From: an uncultured Clostridium sp. | Lineage (GTDB): Bacteria > Bacillota > Clostridia > TANB77 > CAG-508 | Direction of reading: 5' to 3' | Length of the DNA: 34,707 bases | Assembly: GCA_958413095.1 (NCBI GenBank) | Contig: CATYUF010000013.1 | Location: 1 to 34,707, forward strand | In this document: piece by piece, positions 1-7,362 of the stretch | Position numbering within the stretch: the stretch's first letter is position 1 | Layout: each line of letters opens with the position of its first letter | Notes under the pieces: generated by a model | Databases searched by the model: none | What the model saw: the letters and a program-made list of their open reading frames with translations, nothing else | What the model was told of the DNA's origin: nothing | Program-made: the position numbers and the translations under genes

Positions 1-48
1 AATAAAAATGGAGGATTATCATATAGTAAACCTATTTTTGAAAATTAA
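1..48 (+). other. Possible tail of a gene entering from the left
   Basis: The first 48 bases can be read as 15 codons ending in TAA at 46-48, with a Gly-Gly-Leu-Ser segment. A second frame stays open from base 2 to the TAA at 95-97. Neither can be matched to a family, and which one continues a left-hand gene cannot be decided from this window. Confidence 0.2.
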
Positions 49-146
49 ACAAAATGTTCCTAAAAACAGTCAGAAACTGGTGCTTGATAGGAATTAAAAT
101 ACACACTTCAGTGCATTATAATATAGTGCATAAGGAAGTGAAAAAA

Positions 147-317
147 GTGGTATTTGATAAGTATTTTTTAAAAAGAGATAATATTCTAAAAAGACGAATT
201 GAAATAGATGTTAGTTTATATAGTAAATTAAAAGAACTATCAGAGATATATGATGCATCTATAAATAAATTAGTAAATGTTGCTGTTATTGAAATGGCAA
301 CAAAATCACTTTTATAA
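147..317 (+). CDS. Small ribbon-helix-helix (CopG/Arc-like) protein
   Basis: A 56-residue protein. I chose the GTG at 147 because AAGGAAG at 132-138 lies 8 bases upstream. An in-frame ATG at 54 would add 31 residues but has no ribosome binding site. Residues about 16-50 (KRRIEIDVSLYSKLKELSEI, then DASINKLVNVAV) show the short beta strand followed by two helices typical of ribbon-helix-helix DNA-binding proteins, which act as dimers. Such proteins are often autoregulators or antitoxins, but no toxin is recognisable next to it. The following small ORF starts about 30 bases downstream and may be co-transcribed. The fold is inferred from sequence pattern and the target is unknown. Confidence 0.5.
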   Translation: MVFDKYFLKRDNILKRRIEIDVSLYSKLKELSEIYDASINKLVNVAVIEMATKSLL

Positions 318-347
318 ACCAATTCTTAATTTAAAAAAGCCTTTTCT

Positions 348-632
348 TTGCAAGAACGTATAAATTTAAAAAGATTAGGAATTAAACTAAAAAACAAGGA
401 TTATACAGAACATGAATTAGAATGCTTCTGGATGGACTTTTTAGCTTATTATGATGATCCAGATAATGAATTAAGTGAAGAAGAAAAAGAATACATAAAG
501 CCACTAGAAAATACGAAAGTAAGTAGAAAAAGTTATAATGATTTAGCAAGAAAGATAGAAGATATTTTAAAAATAATATATATAGAAAGTAGGAAACATG
601 GAGGAAATAGAAGAATTTATAAAAAAGATTAA
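348..632 (+). CDS. Small acidic protein of unknown function
   Basis: About 94 residues if the TTG at 348 is used. The frame is open from 330, there is no ATG in the first part, and no ribosome binding site is visible, so the start is uncertain and the 5' end may be damaged. The middle is acidic and helix-prone (ELSEEEKEYIKPLE). There are no membrane segments and no motif I recognise. Its last 35 bases overlap the start of the AbrB-type gene, so its final residues may be relaxed in sequence. The position between a ribbon-helix-helix protein and an AbrB-type regulator suggests a small operon. Function is not assigned. Confidence 0.4.
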   Translation: MQERINLKRLGIKLKNKDYTEHELECFWMDFLAYYDDPDNELSEEEKEYIKPLENTKVSRKSYNDLARKIEDILKIIYIESRKHGGNRRIYKKD

Positions 633-1017
633 AGGTAATGGAATTATAAGAAAATTAGATGAGTTAGGTAGAATAGTAATTCCAATGGAATATAGAATGA
701 ATAAAATTGTCGATGGTGAAACAAAAGTAAGAATATACAGTATAAATAATTATGTTATAGTTGAAATACTTAAAAGTGAACTAAAAGAAAATATAAAAAA
801 GTTTGATAATTTAGGAAGAATAGTAATACAAAAAGAGATAAGAAAGAATCTTGGTTGGATAGAAGATGATGAAATCATAGTATGGGACTGTGAAAATGTA
901 TTTATCTTACAAAAATTAAGAAAAGAATGTGTATTTTGTAAAAAAAATAATAATCTTATGGAATTTAAAAGAGAATTAATATGTGAAGAATGTAAAAATG
1001 AATTAAAAGAAATATAA
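598..1017 (+). CDS. AbrB-family regulator with two AbrB domains and a zinc-finger tail
   Basis: A 139-residue protein. Residues about 14-45 contain GIIRKLDELGRIVIP, the signature of the SpoVT/AbrB swapped-hairpin DNA-binding fold. A second copy, NIKKFDNLGRIVIQKEIRKN, follows at about residues 65-85. The C-terminus has a CxxC...CxxC arrangement (CVFC, then CEEC) resembling the zinc-binding tail of some clostridial AbrB proteins. AbrB proteins are transition-state regulators that bind AT-rich DNA as dimers or tetramers. Two DNA-binding domains in one chain could act as a built-in dimer, which is inference. The ATG at 598 overlaps the preceding ORF by 35 bases and has a close AGGAAA site, which suggests translational coupling. 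Confidence 0.75.
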   Translation: MEEIEEFIKKIKGNGIIRKLDELGRIVIPMEYRMNKIVDGETKVRIYSINNYVIVEILKSELKENIKKFDNLGRIVIQKEIRKNLGWIEDDEIIVWDCENVFILQKLRKECVFCKKNNNLMEFKRELICEECKNELKEI

Positions 1018-1045
1018 AGTATGTAATCTAATAAGACAAAAGAAG

Positions 1046-1074
1046 TTGAATTTATACAATATTTGTTATATAAT
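1046..1074 (+). promoter_or_regulatory. Sigma-A-type promoter before the helD remnant
   Basis: TTGAAT at 1046-1051, a 17-base spacer and an exact TATAAT at 1069-1074, ending 39 bases before the helicase start. This is a good match to the vegetative consensus. Transcription is not demonstrated. Confidence 0.6.
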
Positions 1075-1113
1075 TTAAAGCGAATATAAAAATTTTTATA
1101 GGAGCACATTTAC

Positions 1114-3134
1114 ATGGATGAATTTCAAAAAGAAAAAGAAAATTTGAAAATTATAATAGAAAAATATAAAGAAGCTATGCAAGACTATGAATTAAGACTT
1201 AAAGCGATACCAAGAATATATATAAATAATCCTATAATGATGCAAAATTTTACCGAAATATATACTGAAAAACTAAAGTTAATGGAAAAAAGCATAAATA
1301 AACCATTTTTTGCAAGAATAGACTTTGCGAGAGATGAAGAAAAAATGGTAGAAAAATTTTATATTGGTAAAGTTGGAGTGATGGATGAAGAAAATAACAA
1401 TATAGTAATAGACTGGAGAGCTCCAGTATCATCAATGTATTATGATAGCAATATTGGTAGAGTTTCGTATATAGCTCCAGAGGGAATCTGCACAGGAGAA
1501 TTATTATTAAAAAGACAATTATAAGAGAACCAATATCAAAAAACCTAATTATACAAGGTGTTGCAGGCAGTGGTAAAACAACAGTAGCATTACATAGAAT
1601 TGCATATTTAGTTTATAACAATCGAGATTATATTAAGCCAAATCAATATTTAGTTATAGGTCCAAATAAATTTTTTGTCAGTTATATTTCAGGAGTATTA
1701 CCAGATTTAGATGTAGAAAATGTAAAGCAATTAACTTATGAAGAATTATGTGCAGAATTTTTAAATGAAGATATTAAATTAATCAATGAAGATAAAAAAT
1801 TAACTATGTCTATATTAGATGAAAATGAATTAATGTATGAAAAAATTAAAGTTTCTATGAGATTCAAACAGGCTTTAGATAAATTTATGAAAGAAATAAA
1901 CGACAATATAATACCAGATAAAGATATAGAAATAAAAGGATATAAAGTAATAAAAAAGGACATTATTAAAAAACATTATTTTTCAATAGAAGATTCTGAT
2001 ATTTATAATACTCTTAAGAAAAAAATAGACAGAACTGAATTGATATTAGCTAAATATATAGAAAATGAAAATGAAGAAATATTAAAAAGTGTAAGAAAAC
2101 AATACAAGGAAAATACAAGTAACCTTTCTAAAGAGAATAATATGAATGAATTAAAAAAACTAGACTTTGTAGAAAATAAAATAAAAACAGGTTGTAAAAC
2201 ATATTTAAAAAACTATTTTAAAAATATTATTCCTAACATTATAGAAGTATATATTAAATTTTTAACAAACATAAAAAAATATATGGAAATTGAAAGTTCT
2301 TATAATGTAGAGCAAAAAATAAAAGCCAATATTGCTAATCTAAAAGAGCAGAAAGTAGAATTTGAAGATTTAAGTGCTTTAATTTATTTGAAATCTAAGA
2401 TATGTGAATCTGGCGAATATGAAAAGTATAAACACATAGCAATAGATGAGGCACAAGACTTTGGAGATTTTAGCTTTTATGCCCTAAAATATTTATTAAA
2501 AAATTCTACTTTTAGTATATTTGGAGATTTAGCACAATCAATTTATCAATATAGAGGCATAAAAAGTTGGAAGGAAGTATCAAATAATACATTTGAAAGC
2601 AAATGTGAAACTAAATATCTTTTAAAAAGTTATAGAACAACAACTGAAATAATGAATTCAGCTAATGAAATTACTAATTACATAAAATTAAATACTGCCC
2701 AACCAGTTATAAGACATGGTAAACAAGTAAACTTCATTAATTATAATAATTATATTGAGCAAATCGATATAATTAAAAATATATTAAACCAATATAAAGA
2801 AAACGAATATAAAACTGTTGCTATAATTTGTAAAGATGAAGAAGATGCACTATTAATACATAAGGAATTAAAGTCTGAAAACATTGAAATAAACATTATA
2901 ACAAATACAGATAGGCAGTATGATGGTGGAGTATGTATAATAACAAGTTATTTAGCCAAAGGATTAGAATTTGATGGAGTTATAATTTCAAATGCATCAG
3001 AAGGAAAATATGATTCCAATAAAAATATAGATATGAAGTTACTATATGTAGCAATGACAAGACTATTACATGAATTAAATGTATTATACAATAATAATAT
3101 TGTTAAACCATTGAAAACAAATGTAGAACGTTAG
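1114..3134 (+). pseudogene. helD: HelD-type UvrD-like helicase, broken by an internal deletion
   Basis: HelD proteins are superfamily 1 ATPases that release stalled RNA polymerase. The first segment (1114-1524, 136 aa) has the HelD-type N-terminus, including DWRAPVSSMYYDSN and GELLLKRQ, then stops at TAA 1522-1524. Reading resumes in another frame (visible from about 1515) with Walker A GVAGSGKTT near 1560, Walker B AIDEAQDFGD near 2440, FGDLAQSIYQYRG, TSYLAKGLEFDG and a normal C-terminus ending at 3134. In intact relatives about 50 residues lie between the LKRQ and IIREPISKN segments. Here they are adjacent, so an internal deletion that also changed frame is the simplest explanation. The junction lies in CAATTATAAG, consistent with a short-repeat deletion. 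The start at 1114 has AGGAG 9 bases upstream. An ATP-binding fragment could in principle be made from an internal start, but the intact enzyme cannot. Confidence 0.85.
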
Positions 3135-3255
3135 AAATAAAATAAGAAGTTATATAATATTTAAGTTATTAACATATGTGTGCTAAAAATAGAATGATAA
3201 CATTTTTAGTAAAATACATTATATAAAATAAAAATAATAAAAGGAGTTGATAAAA

Positions 3256-3883
3256 ATGAAAGATACTATAATTTATCTAATCAGACATGCTGAAACTATT
3301 GATGAAAATGGGATTCGTAATACAAATGAAGATTCTCAAATAATTAATGAAAAAGAAATACTATCTGTAGAAGGTGAAGAACAATCAAAAAAATTAAGTG
3401 AAAAAATTGAATTGAATGACATTGATGTAATTTGGTCAAGCAGTTATACAAGAGCAAAAGCTACTGCAAAATATATTGCTAATGCTAATAATTTGCCTAT
3501 TAATTTAGATGAAAATTTAAGTGAAAGAAAACTTGGCAACTTAAAAGAATTGGGCGAATTTATGAAGGATAAAAGCACTAGAGATCCTTCTCAAGAACAA
3601 TTATTAGATAGAAAATTTAAAACTTCTGATGGAGAAAGTGCTGAAGAAACACAAAAAAGAATGACTAAATTCTTTGACAAAATTTTAAAAGAATATGAAG
3701 GAAAAAGGATTGTAGTTGTAAGTCATCGGGGGTTCTATAAAATTCTTTTTATTAAATTGGTGTGAAGTAAATGAGAATGTTAAATTAGTATATAATAATA
3801 TACCTTTAGATATAACATCACCTTGTTTATTAAAAATGACATTTAGAAAAAATGAATTAGTAAATTTAGAACAAATAAAATAA
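3256..3883 (+). pseudogene. Histidine phosphatase (phosphoglycerate mutase-like), frameshifted
   Basis: The N-terminus carries the catalytic RHAET motif (His11), followed by SSSYTRAKATA and LSERKLG, which are standard for the histidine phosphatase superfamily. I chose the ATG at 3256 because AAAGGAG lies 9 bases upstream; a TTG at 3247 is too close to it. As written the frame ends at 3765 after SHRGFYK. Dropping one base in the CATCGGGGG stretch (3724-3732) restores SHGGSIKFFLLNWCE, the conserved second-histidine motif, and the reading continues to TAA 3881-3883. The corrected length of 208 aa fits the family. This is therefore one gene with a one-base insertion. It is either a real frameshift or a sequencing error. 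The substrate is unknown. Confidence 0.85.
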
Positions 3884-3919
3884 TAAAAATTCTAAAATTA
3901 AAATGTGTAAATTGAAAAA

Positions 3920-4981
3920 ATGTTAGATATTTATATTCACGCTATTTATAAGAATCCAAGTAATGAGGGTATCCTGATTTATCAAATTGAAAAATTAAAT
4001 GTAGAAACTGTAAATTTAGGCGGAAATGAGCCAATATTTACTAACGGATTAGATGTTCATAAGAGTATGTTGCCATATATATTGAAAGAATTAAATAAAA
4101 GAAACATTAAGGTAGGAATAACTACAGCAGGAATAAGTCTAATAGCATTAAAAAACGCATACCCAGAGTGTTTAAAACTATTAAATGATGTAGATATTAG
4201 TTTTGATTCTCCTTTTGAAAAAGAACATAATGAAAATAGAGGAGCAGATGTATATAAGTATGCTATCTAGGCATTGGAAATTTGTAAGGAAAATAATATT
4301 GAATCAGGAATTATAATGTGTGCGATGAATTGGAATTTTACTAAAGATCGTATAGATGCATTGATAGAATTGGCTAGAAAATATGACTCTAATATTAGAT
4401 TTAATTTATTAAAACCAATACAACCACAACATTTTAAACTTGTACCAACTAAAGAACAAGTATTAGAAAATTATAAGTATTTGTTTGAAAAATGTGATAC
4501 CATTGAATTAAGTGAACCTACATTATCAGGGCTAACTGAAAATGATAAAATAAAAGGGTGTGCATGTGGAATATACTCTATGAGAATCAACTCAATAACA
4601 CCAGAAGGAAAGATTCCTGTATCTCCTTGTGTATATATGCATGATTATAGAGTAGGGGATTTACTGACTGATGATATTTTTGATATAGTTAATTCAGAAC
4701 AATTTAAAGCTTTCAAAATAAGAAAAGAAAACTATGAAAAAATAGAAGGTTGTAAAGACTGTGAAAAAGCTGATATATGTAGAGGTGGTTGTTTTGCAAT
4801 GGCATATACATATAAAAAGTGTGAAACAGGTGAAAAAGATTTGTATGCTAAAGACCCATTTTGCTTTAAAGATATAAAAATAGATAGAAATATTCAGTAT
4901 AAAAAAGGAGAAAAGCAGTTAGTACATGAAAATTATTTATGCACTTGGATAGGAAAACCAAAAAGTGAGGGAGAAATATAA
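3920..4981 (+). pseudogene. SPASM-domain radical SAM enzyme, degraded
   Basis: One reading frame interrupted by TAG at 4268-4270. Before it lies the radical-SAM GGxEP-type motif (LGGNEPIFTNG) and a second-strand ITTAG segment. After it come the rest of the barrel and a full SPASM domain: CGIYSMRINSITPEGKIPVSPC, then the exact spacing CX2CX5CX3C (CKDC, C, CRGGC) and a final Cys. SPASM enzymes carry extra iron-sulfur clusters and often modify peptides or make enzyme cofactors. The N-terminal CX3CX2C motif that binds the SAM cluster is missing. A stop lies in frame at 3908-3910, and only scattered TGT codons (3904, 3921) remain in other frames. With both the motif lost and a stop present, I call it a pseudogene. 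Its substrate is unknown. Confidence 0.8.
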
Positions 4982-5062
4982 ATGAAATCTAATATAGTAA
5001 TTAAAGAAAATTTAACTCTTACTAATGAAAATATAAATGGTAAAATTAAATTACCGTTTTGA
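4982..5062 (+). CDS. 26-codon ORF after the SPASM gene, probably cut by the IS30
   Basis: ATG directly follows the TAA of the radical-SAM gene, with GAGGGAGA as a nearby ribosome binding site. It encodes MKSNIVIKENLTLTNENING then KIKLPF, and ends in TGA a few bases before the IS30 left end. It is either a very short complete peptide or, more likely, the first codons of a longer gene whose remainder was displaced by the insertion. A peptide substrate for the radical-SAM enzyme is possible from position, but it contains no Cys and shows no leader-core pattern. Confidence 0.35.
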   Translation: MKSNIVIKENLTLTNENINGKIKLPF

Positions 5063-5075
5063 GATAAATAAAAAA

Positions 5076-5146
5076 GACACATATTAAAACTTATGATACA
5101 ATGTTGGTGTCGAATCAAACATTGAAAGAAGGTTTTAATATGTGTC
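5076..5146 (+). repeat. 15-bp inverted repeat over the transposase start
   Basis: GACACATATTAAAAC (5076-5090) is perfectly inverted at 5132-5146. The right arm contains the transposase ATG (5140) and abuts its GAAGG ribosome binding site. A transcript covering both arms would fold so that translation starts are hidden. Confidence 0.8.
5094..5102 (+). promoter_or_regulatory. Extended -10 element of the transposase promoter
   Basis: TGATACAAT matches an extended -10 (TGN plus TACAAT). No clear -35 is present inside the element, so it may borrow one or rely on the extended motif. Transcripts from here would start near 5108 and lack the left arm of the inverted repeat. Confidence 0.4.
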
Positions 5147-6195
5147 AACAAAATAATAACATAAAAAGTAAAAAAGGTAAACACCTAGATTATGGAGAAA
5201 GACAGTCAATAGAAAGATGGTGGAATAGAGATAAACGAACAAAGGTTGAAATAGCAGGACTTTTAGATAGAACAGAAAAAACAATAAGAAATGAAATAAA
5301 AAGAGGATTAGTAAAAAATTTAACAACAGAGCTAATAGAAATCTGGGTGTATAGTGCTGATGTTGCACAACAAAGATACGAATATTATCTAAAAGCAAAA
5401 GGACCAAAATTAAAAATAGATAATGATTATGAACTTAAAGAATATGTTGAAAAATCAATAAAAGAAGACAAAAAATCTCCAGAAGTAATAGCAAAAGAAA
5501 TAAAAAGGATGTCATTTAAAACCAAAATGTGTGCAAGAACAATAAGAAATAATATATATGCAGGAGATATTTACGATATAAAATCAAGAGATATGATATA
5601 CAAGAAAGAATATAAAGAAAAAAATAAAGAAAAGACAATATGTGAAAAAGTACCAGCAGAGAAAAGTATAGAATATAGACCAGAAGAAGCAAATAATAGA
5701 GATGTATATGGACATTGGGAAGGAGATTTAGTAATAGGGACTAAAAAAAGAGGCTCAGTATTATTTACATTAACAGAAAGAAAAACAAGAGAAGAAATAA
5801 TAATGAAAATACCTGGAAAGAAAGCAGAATATGTAGCAAAAGCATTGGATTTAATAGAAAGAAAATATAAGAAAATATTTTATAAAAAATTTAAAACAAT
5901 AACTTTTGATAATGGAGGGGAATTTAGGAATTGGAAAGCATTAGAGAAATCATATGATAATCGAAGAAAAAAAGCAAGAACACAAGTATATTATGCTCAT
6001 CCATATCGTTCAGGAGAACGAGGGAGCAATGAAAATGCCAATAGATCTATAAGGAGATTCATACCTAAAGGAACTGATATAACTCCAATTTCAGAAGAAT
6101 TTATACAATATATAGAAGATTGGATAAATAATTATCCAAGAGCTATGTTTAATTATAAAAGTACCAACGAAATCTTAAGTGAAATATGTGCATAA
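5140..6195 (+). CDS. IS30-family DDE transposase
   Basis: 351 residues from ATG 5140, with AAGAAGG 7 bases upstream. An in-frame ATG at 5101 is less likely because it lies outside this signal. The N-terminus has the IS30 helix-turn-helix (LDYGERQSIERWWNRDKRT, then IAGLLDRTEKTIRNEIKRG). The catalytic core shows the acidic triad: D196 (HWEGDLVIG), D257 (TFDNGGEF) and E298 (RGSNENANRSIRRFIPKGTD). The length is normal for the family and no frameshift is visible, so the enzyme is probably active if expressed. It would bind the element's ends and catalyse its transposition. Its insertion appears to have truncated the ORF at 4982. Confidence 0.95.
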   Translation: MCQQNNNIKSKKGKHLDYGERQSIERWWNRDKRTKVEIAGLLDRTEKTIRNEIKRGLVKNLTTELIEIWVYSADVAQQRYEYYLKAKGPKLKIDNDYELKEYVEKSIKEDKKSPEVIAKEIKRMSFKTKMCARTIRNNIYAGDIYDIKSRDMIYKKEYKEKNKEKTICEKVPAEKSIEYRPEEANNRDVYGHWEGDLVIGTKKRGSVLFTLTERKTREEIIMKIPGKKAEYVAKALDLIERKYKKIFYKKFKTITFDNGGEFRNWKALEKSYDNRRKKARTQVYYAHPYRSGERGSNENANRSIRRFIPKGTDITPISEEFIQYIEDWINNYPRAMFNYKSTNEILSEICA

Positions 6196-6515
6196 TAAAT
6201 CTGAAATTTATTATTGCCATTTATATGGTAAAAAAATATTTATAAAAATACTACACAAATAAAAAATAATGTGATAAAATAATTTGGGATTTTTGTTTAA
6301 GATAAAAAATAATAAAAAACAAAAGTTCAATCTAAGTGTATTGATAACTTTGCATAAGATTTTTTAGAGCAATTTTGGAGCAATCGTTTCAATGAAGAAC
6401 CTCGAAAACTCTAAAAATCAATAAAGTTCAATAAAGCTAAAAAATGGGTAAAATCAGTCGTTAAAAGGCTGAATTCCTTGAAAATAAAGGAAAAAATTAA
6501 AAGGAGGAAAGAAAA
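6196..6515 (+). other. Gap between IS30 and yebC with a structured leader
   Basis: No gene is seen in these 320 bases. After the transposase there is a small hairpin (AATAAAT/ATTTATT near 6185-6205). Further on, GATTTTTTAGAG (6358-6369) pairs with CTCTAAAAATC (6409-6419) around a less AT-rich core. AAAGTTCAAT (from 6322) can pair with ATTGATAACTTT and is directly repeated near 6424. This could be a structured 5' leader or small RNA. A strong AAAAGGAGG precedes yebC. Confidence 0.35.
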
Positions 6516-7235
6516 ATGAGTGGACACAGTAAATGGCACAACATACAAGCTAAAAAAGGAAAAGCTGATGCAGCAAGAGGAAAAATATTCACAAAATTAG
6601 GAAGAGAACTATTAATAGCAGTAAAAGAAGGTGGACCAGACCCAGCAGGAAATTCAAAATTAAAAAATGTAATAGCTAAATGTAAAGCAGCAAATATGCC
6701 AAATGATACAATTAACAATGCAATAAAAAAAGCATCAACAAGTAATGAAAACTATGAAGAAATAGTATATGAAGGATATGGACCAAATGGAGTAGCTGTA
6801 ATAGTAGAAGCTTCAACTGACAATAAAAATAGAACCGCAGCAGATGTAAGACATGTATTTGATAAAGCAGGAGGAAATTTAGGAACAACAGGATGTGTAT
6901 CATATATGTTTAACAAAAAAGGAGTAATAATCATAGAAAAAACTTCAACAGATATGGATGAAGATGAATTAATGATGTTAGCATTAGATGCAGGAGCTGA
7001 TGATTTCCAAGCATCAGAAGAAATATACGAAATAACAACAGAACCATCAGAATTTACACAAGTAAGAGAAAAATTAGAAGAGTCTGGATTAGAATTTTTA
7101 GAAGCTGAAATACAAATGTTACCTACAACAACAGTAGCTTTAGATGAAAAAGGTACTGAAAAAATGGAAAGATTAATTGAAAGACTAGAAGAACTAGATG
7201 ATGTAGCAAACATATACCATAACTGGGAAGAATAA
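6516..7235 (+). CDS. yebC: YebC/PmpR-family protein
   Basis: 239 residues, the usual length for the family. The N-terminus MSGHSKWHNIQAKKGKADAA is the YebC signature. ELLIAVKEGGPDPAGNSKL and GPNGVAVIVEASTDNKNRTA are also diagnostic. YebC proteins have been described as transcriptional regulators and, more recently, as factors that help ribosomes translate proline-rich stretches. Which role applies here cannot be told from sequence. AAGGAGG lies 8-9 bases upstream of the ATG. It appears monocistronic: a strong terminator follows and the next gene has its own ribosome binding site and spacing. Confidence 0.95.
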   Translation: MSGHSKWHNIQAKKGKADAARGKIFTKLGRELLIAVKEGGPDPAGNSKLKNVIAKCKAANMPNDTINNAIKKASTSNENYEEIVYEGYGPNGVAVIVEASTDNKNRTAADVRHVFDKAGGNLGTTGCVSYMFNKKGVIIIEKTSTDMDEDELMMLALDAGADDFQASEEIYEITTEPSEFTQVREKLEESGLEFLEAEIQMLPTTTVALDEKGTEKMERLIERLEELDDVANIYHNWEE

Positions 7236-7241
7236 TAAATC

Positions 7242-7285
7242 AAAATAGATAAATGACAGTAAGATACAGTTATTTATCTATTTTT
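7242..7285 (+). terminator. Terminator after yebC
   Basis: AAAATAGATAAAT (7242-7254) pairs perfectly with ATTTATCTATTTT (7272-7284), followed by more T. The A-run on the other side means it could also work in reverse. Confidence 0.8.
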
Positions 7286-7362
7286 ACATTATATATAGTG
7301 TTGATAAAAAAGAATATTCTAAATCTCAAAGACAAATAGAATATAAAGTGGAGGAAATTATA

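Larger units (their letters stand above)
5063..6240 (+). mobile_element. IS30-family insertion sequence (ends approximate)
   Basis: The element contains one full-length IS30-type transposase. The left end lies just before the GACACATATTAAAAC arm at 5076-5090. I could not find a matching copy of this arm to the right of the transposase stop, so the right boundary is a guess and may be degenerate. No target-site duplication could be assigned. The element sits downstream of three broken genes and about 275 bases upstream of yebC. Confidence 0.7.

Noticed and set aside
4268..4270. TAG in the radical-SAM gene read as pyrrolysine or by stop read-through
   Set aside because: The gene also lacks its N-terminal cluster motif, the region is full of broken genes, and no pyrrolysine machinery is visible. 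A nonsense mutation is simpler.
6196..6300. Right inverted repeat of the IS30
   Set aside because: I compared the reverse complement of this stretch with the left arm by eye and found no convincing match, so the boundary is left approximate.
6752..7243. 163-aa minus-strand ORF inside yebC
   Set aside because: It lies antisense to a clear yebC gene, has serine-rich shadow composition and no start signals.
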